Positions 34,933-43,674 of a stretch of 64,000 nt of DNA are shown one piece after another. The DNA is from an uncultured Bacteroides sp. (GTDB lineage Bacteria; Bacteroidota; Bacteroidia; Cytophagales; Cyclobacteriaceae). The DNA is taken from assembly GCA_902168185.1 (NCBI GenBank), contig CABHOV010000025.1, positions 124,001-188,000 of the forward strand, given 5' to 3'. Numbering within the stretch: the stretch's first letter is position 1; every line of letters begins with the position of its first letter. Below the pieces are notes generated by a model. It was given only the letters and a program-made list of their open reading frames with translations. It was not told the DNA's origin and did not search any database. Made by a program: the position numbers and the translations under genes.

Positions 34933-35994
34933 TTAGATCGAGTTCCGGTTTATAAAACGGAACGCGTTCTTCACCAACTCTTTTTTCTTCTTTACGATCA
35001 TATAGGCTGCTGTTTCTCCCATCACCTGGAAATCCGTGGAGATTACCGTAATGCCCAGCAAATCTTTTAAGGGTGTGTCGTTATACGAAATCACGCCTAT
35101 GTCTTTTCCAAGAACAAACTTTCGGTCACGCACTTGTTTGATCAGGTTAACAAGATCATTCTCTTCAATAATGACATACGCATCCTTGGGCCGAAGCTCC
35201 ATGTCATTATATACTTCTTCAAGCACCTCAAAATCAAAATCGAAATCGGAACAGAATTTCTGGAATCCTTGCTGAATTTCGATCGGAAAAGGATATACCG
35301 TTTTACGTGGATATACCAGGATCAGTTTGCTATAGTGTCTCAACAGCTCAACGCCTTCCCGTAAGGAATCATATATATCCATTTTGAAGTCCTGGTATAC
35401 CGAGGCAATGTCACGTTTTAATTCAGGTAAGTAATTGTCTAACAGAATCAATTTGTCTTCCGGAATTTTACGCAGGGCATCAATGACGTCACTTGTAATG
35501 CTTTGATGTGTGAGGTTTTCATCTTTGAAATGTGGCATCACGACATAGTAATCGTATCGGCCAATATTTTCATTCAAGGTGCTGAGGAAAATTTTTGGAT
35601 CACAATGGTATACATTCAGGTCAACGTGCGCCTGGCTTCCGAGGCTGTTCACGAATGAATTATATATGCCAAGTTTATAGGAGCTGAGTTTATTCATCAG
35701 GAACAGAACACTCATCTTGGAAGGCAGCACAGAACGCGCTACATAATATCCTTTACCTTTTGCAGATACGATGATCTGTTTTTCTTTCAGCAGGTTATAG
35801 GCTTTTTCAACTGTATCACGCGAGAGATAATATTCTTCACTGATCTCATTGATAGAAGGAATACGCTGGCCTACCGTAAGCAGTCCTTTTTCGATATCTT
35901 CTATGATCGAATTTACAATCTGATGATACTTGGGAATACGCGATTCACTGTCAATCCGGATCGCGTGTACATTTTCCAATTCCTGTGTTCTCAT
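34933..35994 (-). CDS. GntR-type transcriptional regulator with sugar-binding domain (AraR-like)
   Basis: 353 residues. Winged helix of the GntR family at about 12-85 (IPKYHQIVNSIIEDIEKGLLTVGQRIPSINEISEEYYLSRDTVEKAYNLLKEKQIIVSAKGKGYYV) followed by a LacI/periplasmic-binding-like effector domain (SVLFLMNKLSSYKLGIYNSFVNSLG, then VISYNDTPLKDLLGITVISTDFQVMGETAAYMIV). Bacillus AraR has the same architecture and is a sugar-responsive repressor. It lies directly upstream of the rhamnose operon, same strand, and divergent from the GH43-like gene. A 24-bp near-perfect palindrome at 36108-36131 in the divergent promoter is a good candidate operator. L-rhamnose or rhamnulose is the likely effector. Confidence 0.9.
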   Translation of the reverse strand: MRTQELENVHAIRIDSESRIPKYHQIVNSIIEDIEKGLLTVGQRIPSINEISEEYYLSRDTVEKAYNLLKEKQIIVSAKGKGYYVARSVLPSKMSVLFLMNKLSSYKLGIYNSFVNSLGSQAHVDLNVYHCDPKIFLSTLNENIGRYDYYVVMPHFKDENLTHQSITSDVIDALRKIPEDKLILLDNYLPELKRDIASVYQDFKMDIYDSLREGVELLRHYSKLILVYPRKTVYPFPIEIQQGFQKFCSDFDFDFEVLEEVYNDMELRPKDAYVIIEENDLVNLIKQVRDRKFVLGKDIGVISYNDTPLKDLLGITVISTDFQVMGETAAYMIVKKKKELVKNAFRFINRNSI

Positions 35995-36068
35995 GCTGAT
36001 TTAAGTTTGGTTGGTTACCAAAGTTTAAAAATAACAATCGTTTTTCCCAACATTTCAAACGGTATAGT

Positions 36069-36076
36069 ACAGGACA
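36069..36076. promoter_or_regulatory. ACAGGACA element
   Basis: Exact ACAGGACA, in the context TACAGGACAGTG, 75 bases upstream of the regulator's ATG and 75 bases upstream of the GH43-like gene. Its reverse complement shares 11 bases (ACTGTCCTGTA) with the element at 27603. Confidence 0.35.
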
Positions 36077-36107
36077 GTGCTCATTTTTTTGACCGATAGT
36101 TTTAAGG

Positions 36108-36131
36108 AAATGTGCAATCGATTGCTCATTT
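36108..36131. promoter_or_regulatory. Near-perfect 24-bp palindrome, candidate regulator operator
   Basis: The core GCAATCGATTGC (36114-36125) is a perfect 12-bp palindrome; after one unpaired base on each side the arms AAATG and CATTT continue the symmetry. It lies 20 bases before the ATG at 36151 and 113 bases before that of the GntR-type gene. Size and symmetry fit a dimeric GntR/LacI-type operator. Confidence 0.55.
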
Positions 36132-36150
36132 CTTATTAAATTAACCTGCC

Positions 36151-37227
36151 ATGCGCGATTTGGGTATCTCAAGACGGCATTTGTTAAAAGGATTTTTGCT
36201 GACACCATGGTTGGCGAGCATCCGAAATTTCTCATGGCAAGACGATAAAATGTCTCCCTTTTCAAAAAGAATACAACCCATTGGTCGCAGACTGGAGATG
36301 GAAGGGTGGTATATATGGTGCACGAGCCCGGTATATGCTCCGGATGGGAAAGTACATGTCTTCTTTTCGCGGTGGCCTGCCGAGCGGGGTATGGGTGGCT
36401 GGATTAACAGCAGTGAAATAGCACACGCTGTCGCGGATCATGCTGAAGGTCCCTTTCAATATGTTGATACCATTTTATCGCCGCGTGGAACAGGTTTCTG
36501 GGATGGTACAACGTGTCACAACCCACACATTCAATATATAGATGGAAAGTATTGCCTCTTCTATATGGGCAATGCAAATGGCAAGACCGATACAAAAAGA
36601 ATAGGTCTTGCTACAGCCACTACGTTGTATGGACCGTGGCGCAGACCTGATAAACCTCTATTGGAACCTGGACAGGAAGGAGCGTGGGATGATCACTGCA
36701 CTACAAATCCTGCGTTTGTAAAACATCCCAATGGTGAATATTGGATATACTATAAATCGTGGAACACAAAGGAATATATAGAAGCGAAAGGCCAGCCCAT
36801 TCGGGGAAATCGAAAATACGGATTGGCAGTAGCCACCACGCTGGAAGGCCCCTATATAAAGTCATCGGTAAACCCGGTTGTTGATTTTTCTGCGCTGGGT
36901 AATAATCGCCAGTTTGAAGATGCTTTTGTGTGGCGGGAGAATGGCGTGTTCAACATGATCGCCCGCGACATGGGATTTTATAATCACGAAGTTGGCCTGC
37001 ATCTGCAATCAAAAGATGGTATACAATGGTCGGAGCCTTTGATCGCCTATAGCGAGTTGAGCGCGTATGCGAAAGAGCCGCCAGCACCGGCTCATTTAAA
37101 ACGATATGGCCGATTGGAACGACCGCAGCTTTTAACACGTGATGGGAAACCAGTATATCTTTTTACAGCAGCGCAAGGAGGAAAGTATATGACCTCTTCT
37201 GCTTTTGTTTTCAAACTCGAATCCTGA
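36151..37227 (+). CDS. GH43-like five-bladed propeller protein, Tat signal
   Basis: 358 residues. The N-terminus has a twin-arginine-type signal (GISRRHLLKGFLLTPWLAS). The remainder is a beta-propeller of the GH32/43/62/117-like superfamily: WYIWCTSPVYAPDGKVHVFFSRWP, DGTTCHNPHIQYIDGKYCLFYMG, DDHCTTNPAFVKHPNGEYWIYYKSW, QFEDAFVWRENGVFNMIARDM, RLERPQLLTRDGKPVYLF. The sub-family is often labelled only as glycoside hydrolase. It is the first gene of a plus-strand run (36151-40003) next to the rhamnose regulator, so a pectic side-chain substrate is likely. Specificity and even catalysis are unproven. Confidence 0.8.
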   Translation: MRDLGISRRHLLKGFLLTPWLASIRNFSWQDDKMSPFSKRIQPIGRRLEMEGWYIWCTSPVYAPDGKVHVFFSRWPAERGMGGWINSSEIAHAVADHAEGPFQYVDTILSPRGTGFWDGTTCHNPHIQYIDGKYCLFYMGNANGKTDTKRIGLATATTLYGPWRRPDKPLLEPGQEGAWDDHCTTNPAFVKHPNGEYWIYYKSWNTKEYIEAKGQPIRGNRKYGLAVATTLEGPYIKSSVNPVVDFSALGNNRQFEDAFVWRENGVFNMIARDMGFYNHEVGLHLQSKDGIQWSEPLIAYSELSAYAKEPPAPAHLKRYGRLERPQLLTRDGKPVYLFTAAQGGKYMTSSAFVFKLES

Positions 37228-37258
37228 ATCAATAAAACAATTCTAAAAATACTGAAGT

Positions 37259-38626
37259 ATGAGCGACAACATATTAACCCGCAGAAAATTTATGACAGCC
37301 GCAGGAACCGCAGTGGCCGGAGCTATAGCGGTGAGCCCGTTTACTGCCATTGCAACGGAGTGGACACCCGCCAAGAAGAAAAAAATTGCCATCGTTGGTA
37401 CGGGAAGCCGCGCCCTGGGCATGTGGTCTAAAGATGTAGCGTTGACGTACCCTGAAAATGTTGAATATGTAGGCTTATGCGATATAAACCCAGGTCGTGT
37501 GGAGACCTTTAAAACAGCAGCCGGTTTTACGTGCCCTACCTTTACCGACTTTGAAAAGATGATGAAGATGGTGAAGCCCGATCTGCTCATTGTTACAACG
37601 GTAGATGCAACGCATCATGAATTTATTATACGCGGTATGGAACTAGGTGCGGACATCATCACCGAGAAACCTATGACAACCGATGAACAGAAATGCGAAG
37701 CTATACTTCAGGCAGAGAAGCGCACCGGCAAAAAAGTTACCGTTACCTTTAATTACCGTTACTCTCCGCATCGCGCCAAGCTATATGAATTGCTGCGCAG
37801 CGGTACCATTGGAGATCTTACTTCCGTTGACTTTCATTGGTACCTCGATACCAGTCACGGTTCTGATTATTTCAGACGCTGGCATCGCCTGAAAGAGAAG
37901 GGTGGCACATTGTGGGTTCATAAGGCAACGCATCATTTCGATTTACTTAACTGGTGGATTGAATCTGATCCTGCAGAAGTATATGCAACGGGATCACTTG
38001 AGTTCTATGGAAAAAATAATTCCTTCCGTCATACAAACTGCAGGCCATGTCCTCATAAAGACAAGTGCAATTTTTATTATGACGTTACCAAGAACAAGAT
38101 GTATACCGATCTATATGTCAACAACGAAAAGCATGACGGTTACCTGCGCGATGGTTGTGTGTGGAAAGAAGATATAAATATATATGATAAGATGGCGGCT
38201 ACGATTAAGTACGCCAACGGTGTGCAGGTGGCATACTCGCTTACAACGTACTCCCCATACGAAGGATACCGGATTGCTTTCAATGGAACGAAAGGACGGA
38301 TTGATGTATGGATTGAAGAAAGCAACCCTATATTGGAAAAACCATACGATGAGATCATGGTCACGCATAATTTCGGAACACGTGAATTTATACAGGTGCC
38401 ACACGGTACCAGTGGACATGGTGGTGGCGATCGTTTACTGAAAGATAAAATTTTCGGAGGCGTTACAGAAGATCCGTTGCACCAATCGGCCAGCGTACGC
38501 GATGGTGCATTGTCTATACTCGTAGGCATTGCTGCCCGTAAAAGCTGTGAGACAGGTGCTCCGGTAAAGATTGCCGATCTTACCAGTGTGAAGCCAGGCA
38601 CGAAGAGGCAGTTTGTCAATAGCTAA
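37259..38626 (+). CDS. Gfo/Idh/MocA oxidoreductase with Tat signal and Cys cluster
   Basis: 455 residues. Tat signal TRRKFMTAAGTAVAGA; Rossmann domain KKIAIVGTGSRALGMWSKD; ITEKPMTTDEQKCEAI, the family's EKP motif; FNYRYSPHRAKLYELL; and GGTLWVHKATHHFDLLNWW. A cysteine group, Cys261-x2-Cys264-x5-Cys270 plus Cys300, sits in a loop after residue 255 and could bind a metal. Related exported members include GH109-type NAD-dependent glycosidases, which use bound NAD for elimination/addition chemistry. It starts 31 bases behind the GH43-like gene and 12 bases before the GH88-like one, a compact operon for glycan breakdown. Substrate unknown. Confidence 0.87.
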   Translation: MSDNILTRRKFMTAAGTAVAGAIAVSPFTAIATEWTPAKKKKIAIVGTGSRALGMWSKDVALTYPENVEYVGLCDINPGRVETFKTAAGFTCPTFTDFEKMMKMVKPDLLIVTTVDATHHEFIIRGMELGADIITEKPMTTDEQKCEAILQAEKRTGKKVTVTFNYRYSPHRAKLYELLRSGTIGDLTSVDFHWYLDTSHGSDYFRRWHRLKEKGGTLWVHKATHHFDLLNWWIESDPAEVYATGSLEFYGKNNSFRHTNCRPCPHKDKCNFYYDVTKNKMYTDLYVNNEKHDGYLRDGCVWKEDINIYDKMAATIKYANGVQVAYSLTTYSPYEGYRIAFNGTKGRIDVWIEESNPILEKPYDEIMVTHNFGTREFIQVPHGTSGHGGGDRLLKDKIFGGVTEDPLHQSASVRDGALSILVGIAARKSCETGAPVKIADLTSVKPGTKRQFVNS

Positions 38627-38638
38627 AATAAAATCACC

Positions 38639-40003
38639 ATGACGCATCATTCCATGAAGTATATTTCTTCCGGTCTTTTCCTTTCTATAGTTTGCATGAG
38701 TACTATACTTCATGCACAGCAAGCTACGAAGGGAAATGATACCAACACTCCACTGCATGCCCTGCAACCGGATTACAAAATTCCCTATGTTAAAACTAAA
38801 CCTGAAGATGTAAAGCAGGTTACTGACCGTATACTTCTATACCTTGACGAAGCTACACCTGCACAACTTGTAAATAGTAAAACGGGTGCTGCTATTACTG
38901 ATTTGAAAAAGCCTGTTAGGGATGCCGTTGTAAAGCAAGGTGACTTTCGCCTGACGAGCTATGAGTGGGGTGTGACTTATGGCGCCATGCTTTTAGCAGC
39001 CGAGGTTACCGGGGATAAACGCTATGCAGACTATACGGTGAATCGTTTTAAATTCATGGGACAGGTAGCACCGTATTTCCGTTCCTTCGGAAAGGCATTT
39101 CCGGAAGAGAAGAACCCACTGCGACAAACTTTGGAGCCGCATGCGCTCGATGATGCAGGAGCGATGTGTGTCGCCATGATCAAAGCCCTCCGTGCAGGTG
39201 TTGATGCAGATCTTCGTCCGCTGGTTGATAATTTTATAGACTATATTATGACGAAGGAGTATCGTCTCAAGGATGGTACACTGGCACGCAATCGTCCATT
39301 ACCCAATACGTTGTGGCTTGATGATCTTTACATGGGCGTACCCGCGATTGCACAGATGGGTAAGCTTACCGGTGAGAAAAAGTATTATGATGAAGCGGTA
39401 AAACAAATTCAACAATTCTCACAACGCATGTTCAACAAAGAGAAGAAGGTATATATGCACGGATGGGTTGAAGGTATGGATGTACATCCACAGTTTCACT
39501 GGGCACGCGCGAATGGCTGGGCACTGATGACAAAAGTTGAAGTACTCGATGTTCTTCCGGAAGATCATCCGGGCAGACCGATGATCCTTGCTTTATTGAA
39601 AGATCATATACAGGGATTGGCACAACAACAATCCGGTGATGGCTTCTGGCACCAGTTGCTGGATCGTCATGATTCGTACCTCGAAACATCGGCTACAGCA
39701 ATCTATGCGCATTGTATAGCGCATGCTATAAATAAAGGCTGGATCAACCGGGAAGCGTATGCCCCCATGGCGTTACTCGCCTGGAATGCCGTGAGTATAA
39801 AAGTAAATGCGAAAGGGCAGGTGGAAGGAACGTGTGTTGGTACGGGCATGGCTTTCGACCCTGCGTTTTACTACTATCGTCCCATCAATGTATATGCTGC
39901 CCACGGTTATGGACCAGTGCTGTTGGCAGGAGCTTCTATATATAGACTTCTAAAGGAACATCCGGCCGACATCAACGATAGTGCATTGATGTTTCCAAAA
40001 TAA
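38639..40003 (+). CDS. Unsaturated uronyl hydrolase-like glycosidase, GH88/GH105
   Basis: 454 residues (ATG at 38639; a second at 38654 puts the signal peptide MKYISSGLFLSIVCMSTILHAQ at the very start). (alpha/alpha)6 toroid: TSYEWGVTYGAMLLAAEVTGDKRYADY, RPLPNTLWLDDLYMGVPAIAQ (Asp228/229 in the usual catalytic segment), HGWVEGMDVHPQFHWARANGWALMTKVEVLDVLP, GFWHQLLDRHDSYLETSATAIYAH. Acts on unsaturated uronides after lyase cleavage. It is not a near copy of the GH105 protein at 26368, so they may take different oligomers. Last gene of the plus-strand operon that begins at 36151. Confidence 0.88.
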   Translation: MTHHSMKYISSGLFLSIVCMSTILHAQQATKGNDTNTPLHALQPDYKIPYVKTKPEDVKQVTDRILLYLDEATPAQLVNSKTGAAITDLKKPVRDAVVKQGDFRLTSYEWGVTYGAMLLAAEVTGDKRYADYTVNRFKFMGQVAPYFRSFGKAFPEEKNPLRQTLEPHALDDAGAMCVAMIKALRAGVDADLRPLVDNFIDYIMTKEYRLKDGTLARNRPLPNTLWLDDLYMGVPAIAQMGKLTGEKKYYDEAVKQIQQFSQRMFNKEKKVYMHGWVEGMDVHPQFHWARANGWALMTKVEVLDVLPEDHPGRPMILALLKDHIQGLAQQQSGDGFWHQLLDRHDSYLETSATAIYAHCIAHAINKGWINREAYAPMALLAWNAVSIKVNAKGQVEGTCVGTGMAFDPAFYYYRPINVYAAHGYGPVLLAGASIYRLLKEHPADINDSALMFPK

Positions 40004-40036
40004 TTTTAAAAACAGAAAGGTATAGCGTTGTATCCC

Positions 40037-40044
40037 GGTCCTGT
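40037..40044. promoter_or_regulatory. ACAGGACA/TGTCCTGT-like element
   Basis: GGTCCTGT, a 7/8 match, 122 bases upstream of the GH43-like gene at 40166; a CCGTTTG sequence follows within 20 bases. Confidence 0.2.
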
Positions 40045-40165
40045 ATATCATTATGCCGTTTGGTTAATTTGAATCACAACGATACCAACGTCCTATAGAT
40101 TTACTACCTTGATGTCTGAACCGTTAAGCCGCCTGTGCTCCGGTTCATAAAGAACTGACTATACT

Positions 40166-41179
40166 ATGAGGATCACTTTCATTGCCTTCCGTTTTTTCGT
40201 GTTGATGAGTATACTACTGCCATCCGTTTCATTTGCACAGCAGGATGCTATAGCAGCTCGTCCGCTCTTTCGTGATCCTGTATACGATGGTGCTGCAGAC
40301 CCAGTGGTTATCTGGAATCAAAAGGAAAAGAAGTGGTTTATGTTCTATACGAACCGCAGGGCTAATGTCAACGGGCTGGATGGTGTACGCTGGGTACATG
40401 GTACGCGCATTGGCATTGCTGAATCGGTTGATAACGGAGCAACGTGGGTATACCGCGACACTGCAGATATACAATACAGGCCCGTATCCGATTATACACA
40501 TTGGGCTCCGGAGATCATTGAGTATAATGGACTTTATCATATGTACCTTACCTATGTACCGGGTGTGTTCAGTGACTGGGATCATCCGCGTAATGTCATC
40601 CACCTGACGAGTAACGATCTGCTTCATTGGAAAAATGAGTCTACATTGAAGCTTGCCTCTGATCGTGTCATCGATGCCTGTGTATTCCGGATGCCGGATC
40701 AGTCCTGGCGTATGTACTATAACAATGAACGTGATTGTAAATCTATATACTATGCTACCAGTGAAGATCTATACCATTGGACGGATGGCGAAAAAGTTAT
40801 AGGTGATCGTGCGGGCGAGGGGCCTAAAGTTTTCCGTTGGAAAAATACCAGTTGGATGGTGGTTGATAACTGGAAAGGGCTTGGTATATATCGTTCAGAT
40901 AATCTGATCGACTGGAAACGGCAAGAGAAAAATATATTGCAAATTCCCGGCACAGGGGAAGATGATAAAGTTATCGGGGGACATCCGGATGTTATGGTAA
41001 GTGGTGATCGTGCCTATATTTTTTACTTTACGCATCCCGGAAGATTAGCAGGTGTTACCGGAGATGGATATGAACAACGAAGAAGCACACTGCATGTGAC
41101 GGAACTGCTATACAAGGATGGTATTATTACGTGCGATCGCGATCAGCCAACGCGTATACATCTGTGCCTACCGCGTTGA
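40166..41179 (+). CDS. GH43-like exported glycosidase
   Basis: 337 residues with signal peptide (LPSVSFAQ). Five-bladed propeller: RDPVYDGAADPVVIWNQKEKKWFMFYTNRRA (Asp equivalent to the general base of GH43), YTHWAPEIIEYNGLYHMYLTYVPG, RVIDACVFRMPDQSWRMYYNNE, AGEGPKVFRWKNTSWMVVDNWKGLG (Glu as candidate acid), IGGHPDVMVSGDRAYIFYFTHPG. These are GH43-type motif positions but overall identity to named families looks low. It closes the pectin/rhamnose region, transcribed on its own after a 162-base gap. Substrate unknown. Confidence 0.8.
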   Translation: MRITFIAFRFFVLMSILLPSVSFAQQDAIAARPLFRDPVYDGAADPVVIWNQKEKKWFMFYTNRRANVNGLDGVRWVHGTRIGIAESVDNGATWVYRDTADIQYRPVSDYTHWAPEIIEYNGLYHMYLTYVPGVFSDWDHPRNVIHLTSNDLLHWKNESTLKLASDRVIDACVFRMPDQSWRMYYNNERDCKSIYYATSEDLYHWTDGEKVIGDRAGEGPKVFRWKNTSWMVVDNWKGLGIYRSDNLIDWKRQEKNILQIPGTGEDDKVIGGHPDVMVSGDRAYIFYFTHPGRLAGVTGDGYEQRRSTLHVTELLYKDGIITCDRDQPTRIHLCLPR

Positions 41180-41242
41180 AGAAATAAAAGACTCGCTACC
41201 TGAAGGTATACGGATTTATAAATACAGCTATCGCTATACATG

Positions 41243-41992
41243 CTATTTGTCGCGAAGGCTGTTCATTACCTTGTTGGCAAAAACAAAATCATCGAGCTCT
41301 TGAATGCCGGAATGTGTGATGTCATTTTTATTGCCTTCCCACAGATTTCTGCCTTTGTAGATGAACATGATCTTCTCACCAATCCCCATTACAGAGTTCA
41401 TGTCGTGTGTAACGACAACGGTAGTCATATCGTAGTCCTGTGTAATATCCTGGATCAGATCATCGATCAATACGGATGTCTGTGGGTCAAGACCAGAGTT
41501 TGGTTCATCGCAGAATAAATAGTTCGGGTTGTTTACAATGGCGCGTGCAATACCGACACGCTTTTTCATACCACCGCTTATTTCGGATGGCATTTTCTTA
41601 TTTACATTTTCAAGTCCTACACGCTTCAGACAAAAATTAACGCGTTCAATTTTTTCTTCTGCTTTCATTCTTGTCAGTACATCGAGTGGAAACATTACGT
41701 TTTGCTCCACTGTCTTCGAGTCAAACAATGCACCGCCCTGAAAGAGCATGCCGATCTCTCTGCGTACTTCTATTTTAAGATCACGGTCACCTGCAAAGAA
41801 ATCACGGCCATCATAAAATACCTGGCCTTGGTCCGGCTTTACAAGTCCAACTATACATTTCAGCAATACACTTTTACCTGTTCCGCTGGCGCCTATAATA
41901 AGATTCGGTTTTCCTTTTTCGAACGTACCGGTTACATCATTGAGCACAAGCTTGTCGCCAAACGATTTGGTTATACTCTGTATCTTGATCAT
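41243..41992 (-). CDS. mlaF: ABC transporter ATPase, MlaF-like
   Basis: 249 residues, a complete ATPase: Walker A GASGTGKS (34-41), Q-loop MLFQGGALFD, signature SEISGGMKKRVGIARAI, Walker B YLFCDEPNSGLDP and H-loop VVVTHDM. The GGALFDSKTVEQNVMFPL and ISGGMKKRV text is that of MlaF/Ttg2A, which powers phospholipid transport between inner and outer membranes. It overlaps the permease gene by 4 bases (ATGA). Downstream there is no MCE-domain (MlaD) gene as would be expected in proteobacterial operons; in Bacteroidota the MCE gene is often elsewhere. Confidence 0.92.
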   Translation of the reverse strand: MIKIQSITKSFGDKLVLNDVTGTFEKGKPNLIIGASGTGKSVLLKCIVGLVKPDQGQVFYDGRDFFAGDRDLKIEVRREIGMLFQGGALFDSKTVEQNVMFPLDVLTRMKAEEKIERVNFCLKRVGLENVNKKMPSEISGGMKKRVGIARAIVNNPNYLFCDEPNSGLDPQTSVLIDDLIQDITQDYDMTTVVVTHDMNSVMGIGEKIMFIYKGRNLWEGNKNDITHSGIQELDDFVFANKVMNSLRDK

Positions 41993-42726
41993 TTTCCAAG
42001 TAAAAGTTGAGCCAGTAAATAATCCGCGATCAGTACAGCAATCACACTGCTGGTAACAGCTTTGGTACTTGATACACCCACTTCGAGTGCACCACCTTGT
42101 GTATTGTATCCGTTATAGGATGATATGGAAGAAACAAGAAATGCGAACACCACAGACTTGATGAGTGCAAAGGCGATCGTAAATTCATTATAGCCTGAAC
42201 GCAGTCCTAAAATATAATCGGCAGGTGTAATCAAACCTGTAAGTGTACCGGCAAGATATCCTCCGAGCATGCCGCAGAAACCAGCCAGGATTACCAGTAA
42301 GGGATACATCAACAAGGAAGCTATAATTTTCGGAAGCACCAGGTACGAAATCGAATTGATACCCATCACTTCGAGTGCATCGATCTGTTCTGTGATGCGC
42401 ATGGTGCCGAGCCCGCTCGCCATACTTGAGCCAACTTTACCGGCATAGATAACAGCAATAATGGTAGGGGCCAGTTCAAGTACAATCATCTCACGCGCTA
42501 CCTGTGAAATAACATAGTCTGGTATAAAATCACTTACCATGTTAAATGCAGTTTGCACAGTAGTCACGGCACCCATAAAGGTAGATACCAATGCTACGAG
42601 AAAGAGCGAGCCAACGCCGATCGCTACGCACTCTTCCAATATCAAATTATAGTAGGTTCTGAACGACTCACGGTTCGTAAACAGGTGGCCCAGAAATATA
42701 AAGTACTTACCAATCTCCGTTATCAT
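41989..42726 (-). CDS. mlaE: ABC transporter permease, MlaE-like
   Basis: 245 residues with five or six hydrophobic helices. The MlaE signature is clear: LVSTFMGAVTTVQTAFN, LELAPTIIAVIYAGKVGSSMASGLGTMRITEQIDALEVMGINSISYLVLPK, and SSYNGYNTQGGALEVGVSSTKAVTSSVIAVLIADYLLAQLL. Forms the inner-membrane channel with MlaF for lipid trafficking that maintains outer-membrane asymmetry. Translationally coupled to mlaF by the 4-base overlap. A short palindrome ATTATCTT/AAGATAAT lies 20 bases upstream of its start (42746-42764). Confidence 0.92.
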   Translation of the reverse strand: MITEIGKYFIFLGHLFTNRESFRTYYNLILEECVAIGVGSLFLVALVSTFMGAVTTVQTAFNMVSDFIPDYVISQVAREMIVLELAPTIIAVIYAGKVGSSMASGLGTMRITEQIDALEVMGINSISYLVLPKIIASLLMYPLLVILAGFCGMLGGYLAGTLTGLITPADYILGLRSGYNEFTIAFALIKSVVFAFLVSSISSYNGYNTQGGALEVGVSSTKAVTSSVIAVLIADYLLAQLLLGK

Positions 42727-42917
42727 ACATTAAAACAGACGCCTCATTATCTTGCTAAGATAATTGAAATTAAAACATCTGCAGTATAAGGAATTTTAAC
42801 ATTCATGTCCCAGCTTTGCAGCCATTAACTTCAAAGATTTGAAATTCAGTCGTCATCCATGGTAAATGTTCTTTATAATCCATGTCTCATCCATAATTAA
42901 CAGATTAAAATTCACCT

Positions 42918-43622
42918 ATGAATAACCTCATTATTGTTACCGGGGGAACGAAAGGCATCGGAAGAGCCATCATTGAGAAGTTCGCGGCAAATGGTTTTGA
43001 TATTGTTACGTGTTCAAGAAATGAAAATGATCTTCTTGAATTGAAGAAAATGATCGAGGCGAAACATGCCGTAAAAGTATTTGTACGGCCAACGGATATG
43101 TCCGTGAAGGACGATGTTGTCAACTTTACCCGGTTTGTACAAGGTCTGCAGCGACCTGTTGATGTGCTTGTAAACAATGCCGGGTATTTTGTCCCGGGAG
43201 ATATTTCAACAGAAGATGATGGCGTGCTGGAGAGTATGATCAACGCGAATCTTTACAGTGCTTATCATACAACGCGGGGGCTGGTGCAAGGTATGCGTGA
43301 ACGGAGAAGCGGGTATATCTTTAACCTTTGCTCCATTGCCAGTATAAAAGCTTATCCCAATGGAGGCTCTTATGCTATCAGTAAATTCGCGCTATTGGGA
43401 TTCAGCAAGTGTCTGCGTGAAGAACTGAAATTTTTTAACATACGGGTTACAGCCGTTATGCCGGGCGCCACGCTTACGGCAAGCTGGGCTGGTGTAGATC
43501 TTCCGGAAGAGCGTTTCATAAAACCTGAAGATGTAGCAGACACCCTGTATAGCGCCTATAGTTTGTCGGAGAGAAGTGTTGTTGAAGAAATTATTATTCG
43601 CCCACAACTCGGTGATCTATAG
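42918..43622 (+). CDS. Short-chain dehydrogenase/reductase
   Basis: 234 residues, classical SDR: nucleotide-binding TGGTKGIG near the start, VLVNNAGYF, catalytic Ser in FNLCSIASIK and YxxxK in SYAISKFALLGF. The C-terminus ends with IIIRPQLGDL. The family is too broad for a substrate to be named. It stands alone between mlaE (divergent) and a bidirectional terminator. Confidence 0.9.
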   Translation: MNNLIIVTGGTKGIGRAIIEKFAANGFDIVTCSRNENDLLELKKMIEAKHAVKVFVRPTDMSVKDDVVNFTRFVQGLQRPVDVLVNNAGYFVPGDISTEDDGVLESMINANLYSAYHTTRGLVQGMRERRSGYIFNLCSIASIKAYPNGGSYAISKFALLGFSKCLREELKFFNIRVTAVMPGATLTASWAGVDLPEERFIKPEDVADTLYSAYSLSERSVVEEIIIRPQLGDL

Positions 43623-43660
43623 AAAAAGCTGTTGCAGTATATATTCTGCAACAGCTTTTT
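43623..43660. terminator. Bidirectional intrinsic terminator
   Basis: Perfect 15-bp stem (43623-43637 and 43646-43660, core GCTGTTGCAG/CTGCAACAGC) with an 8-base loop and T-runs on both strands, between the converging SDR and T9SS-protein genes. Confidence 0.92.
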
Positions 43661-43674
43661 TTATATAAGGAAGT

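Noticed and set aside
42746-42764. ATTATCTT/AAGATAAT palindrome upstream of mlaE
   Set aside because: Eight A/T-rich base pairs are likely by chance in this composition, and no second copy was noticed.
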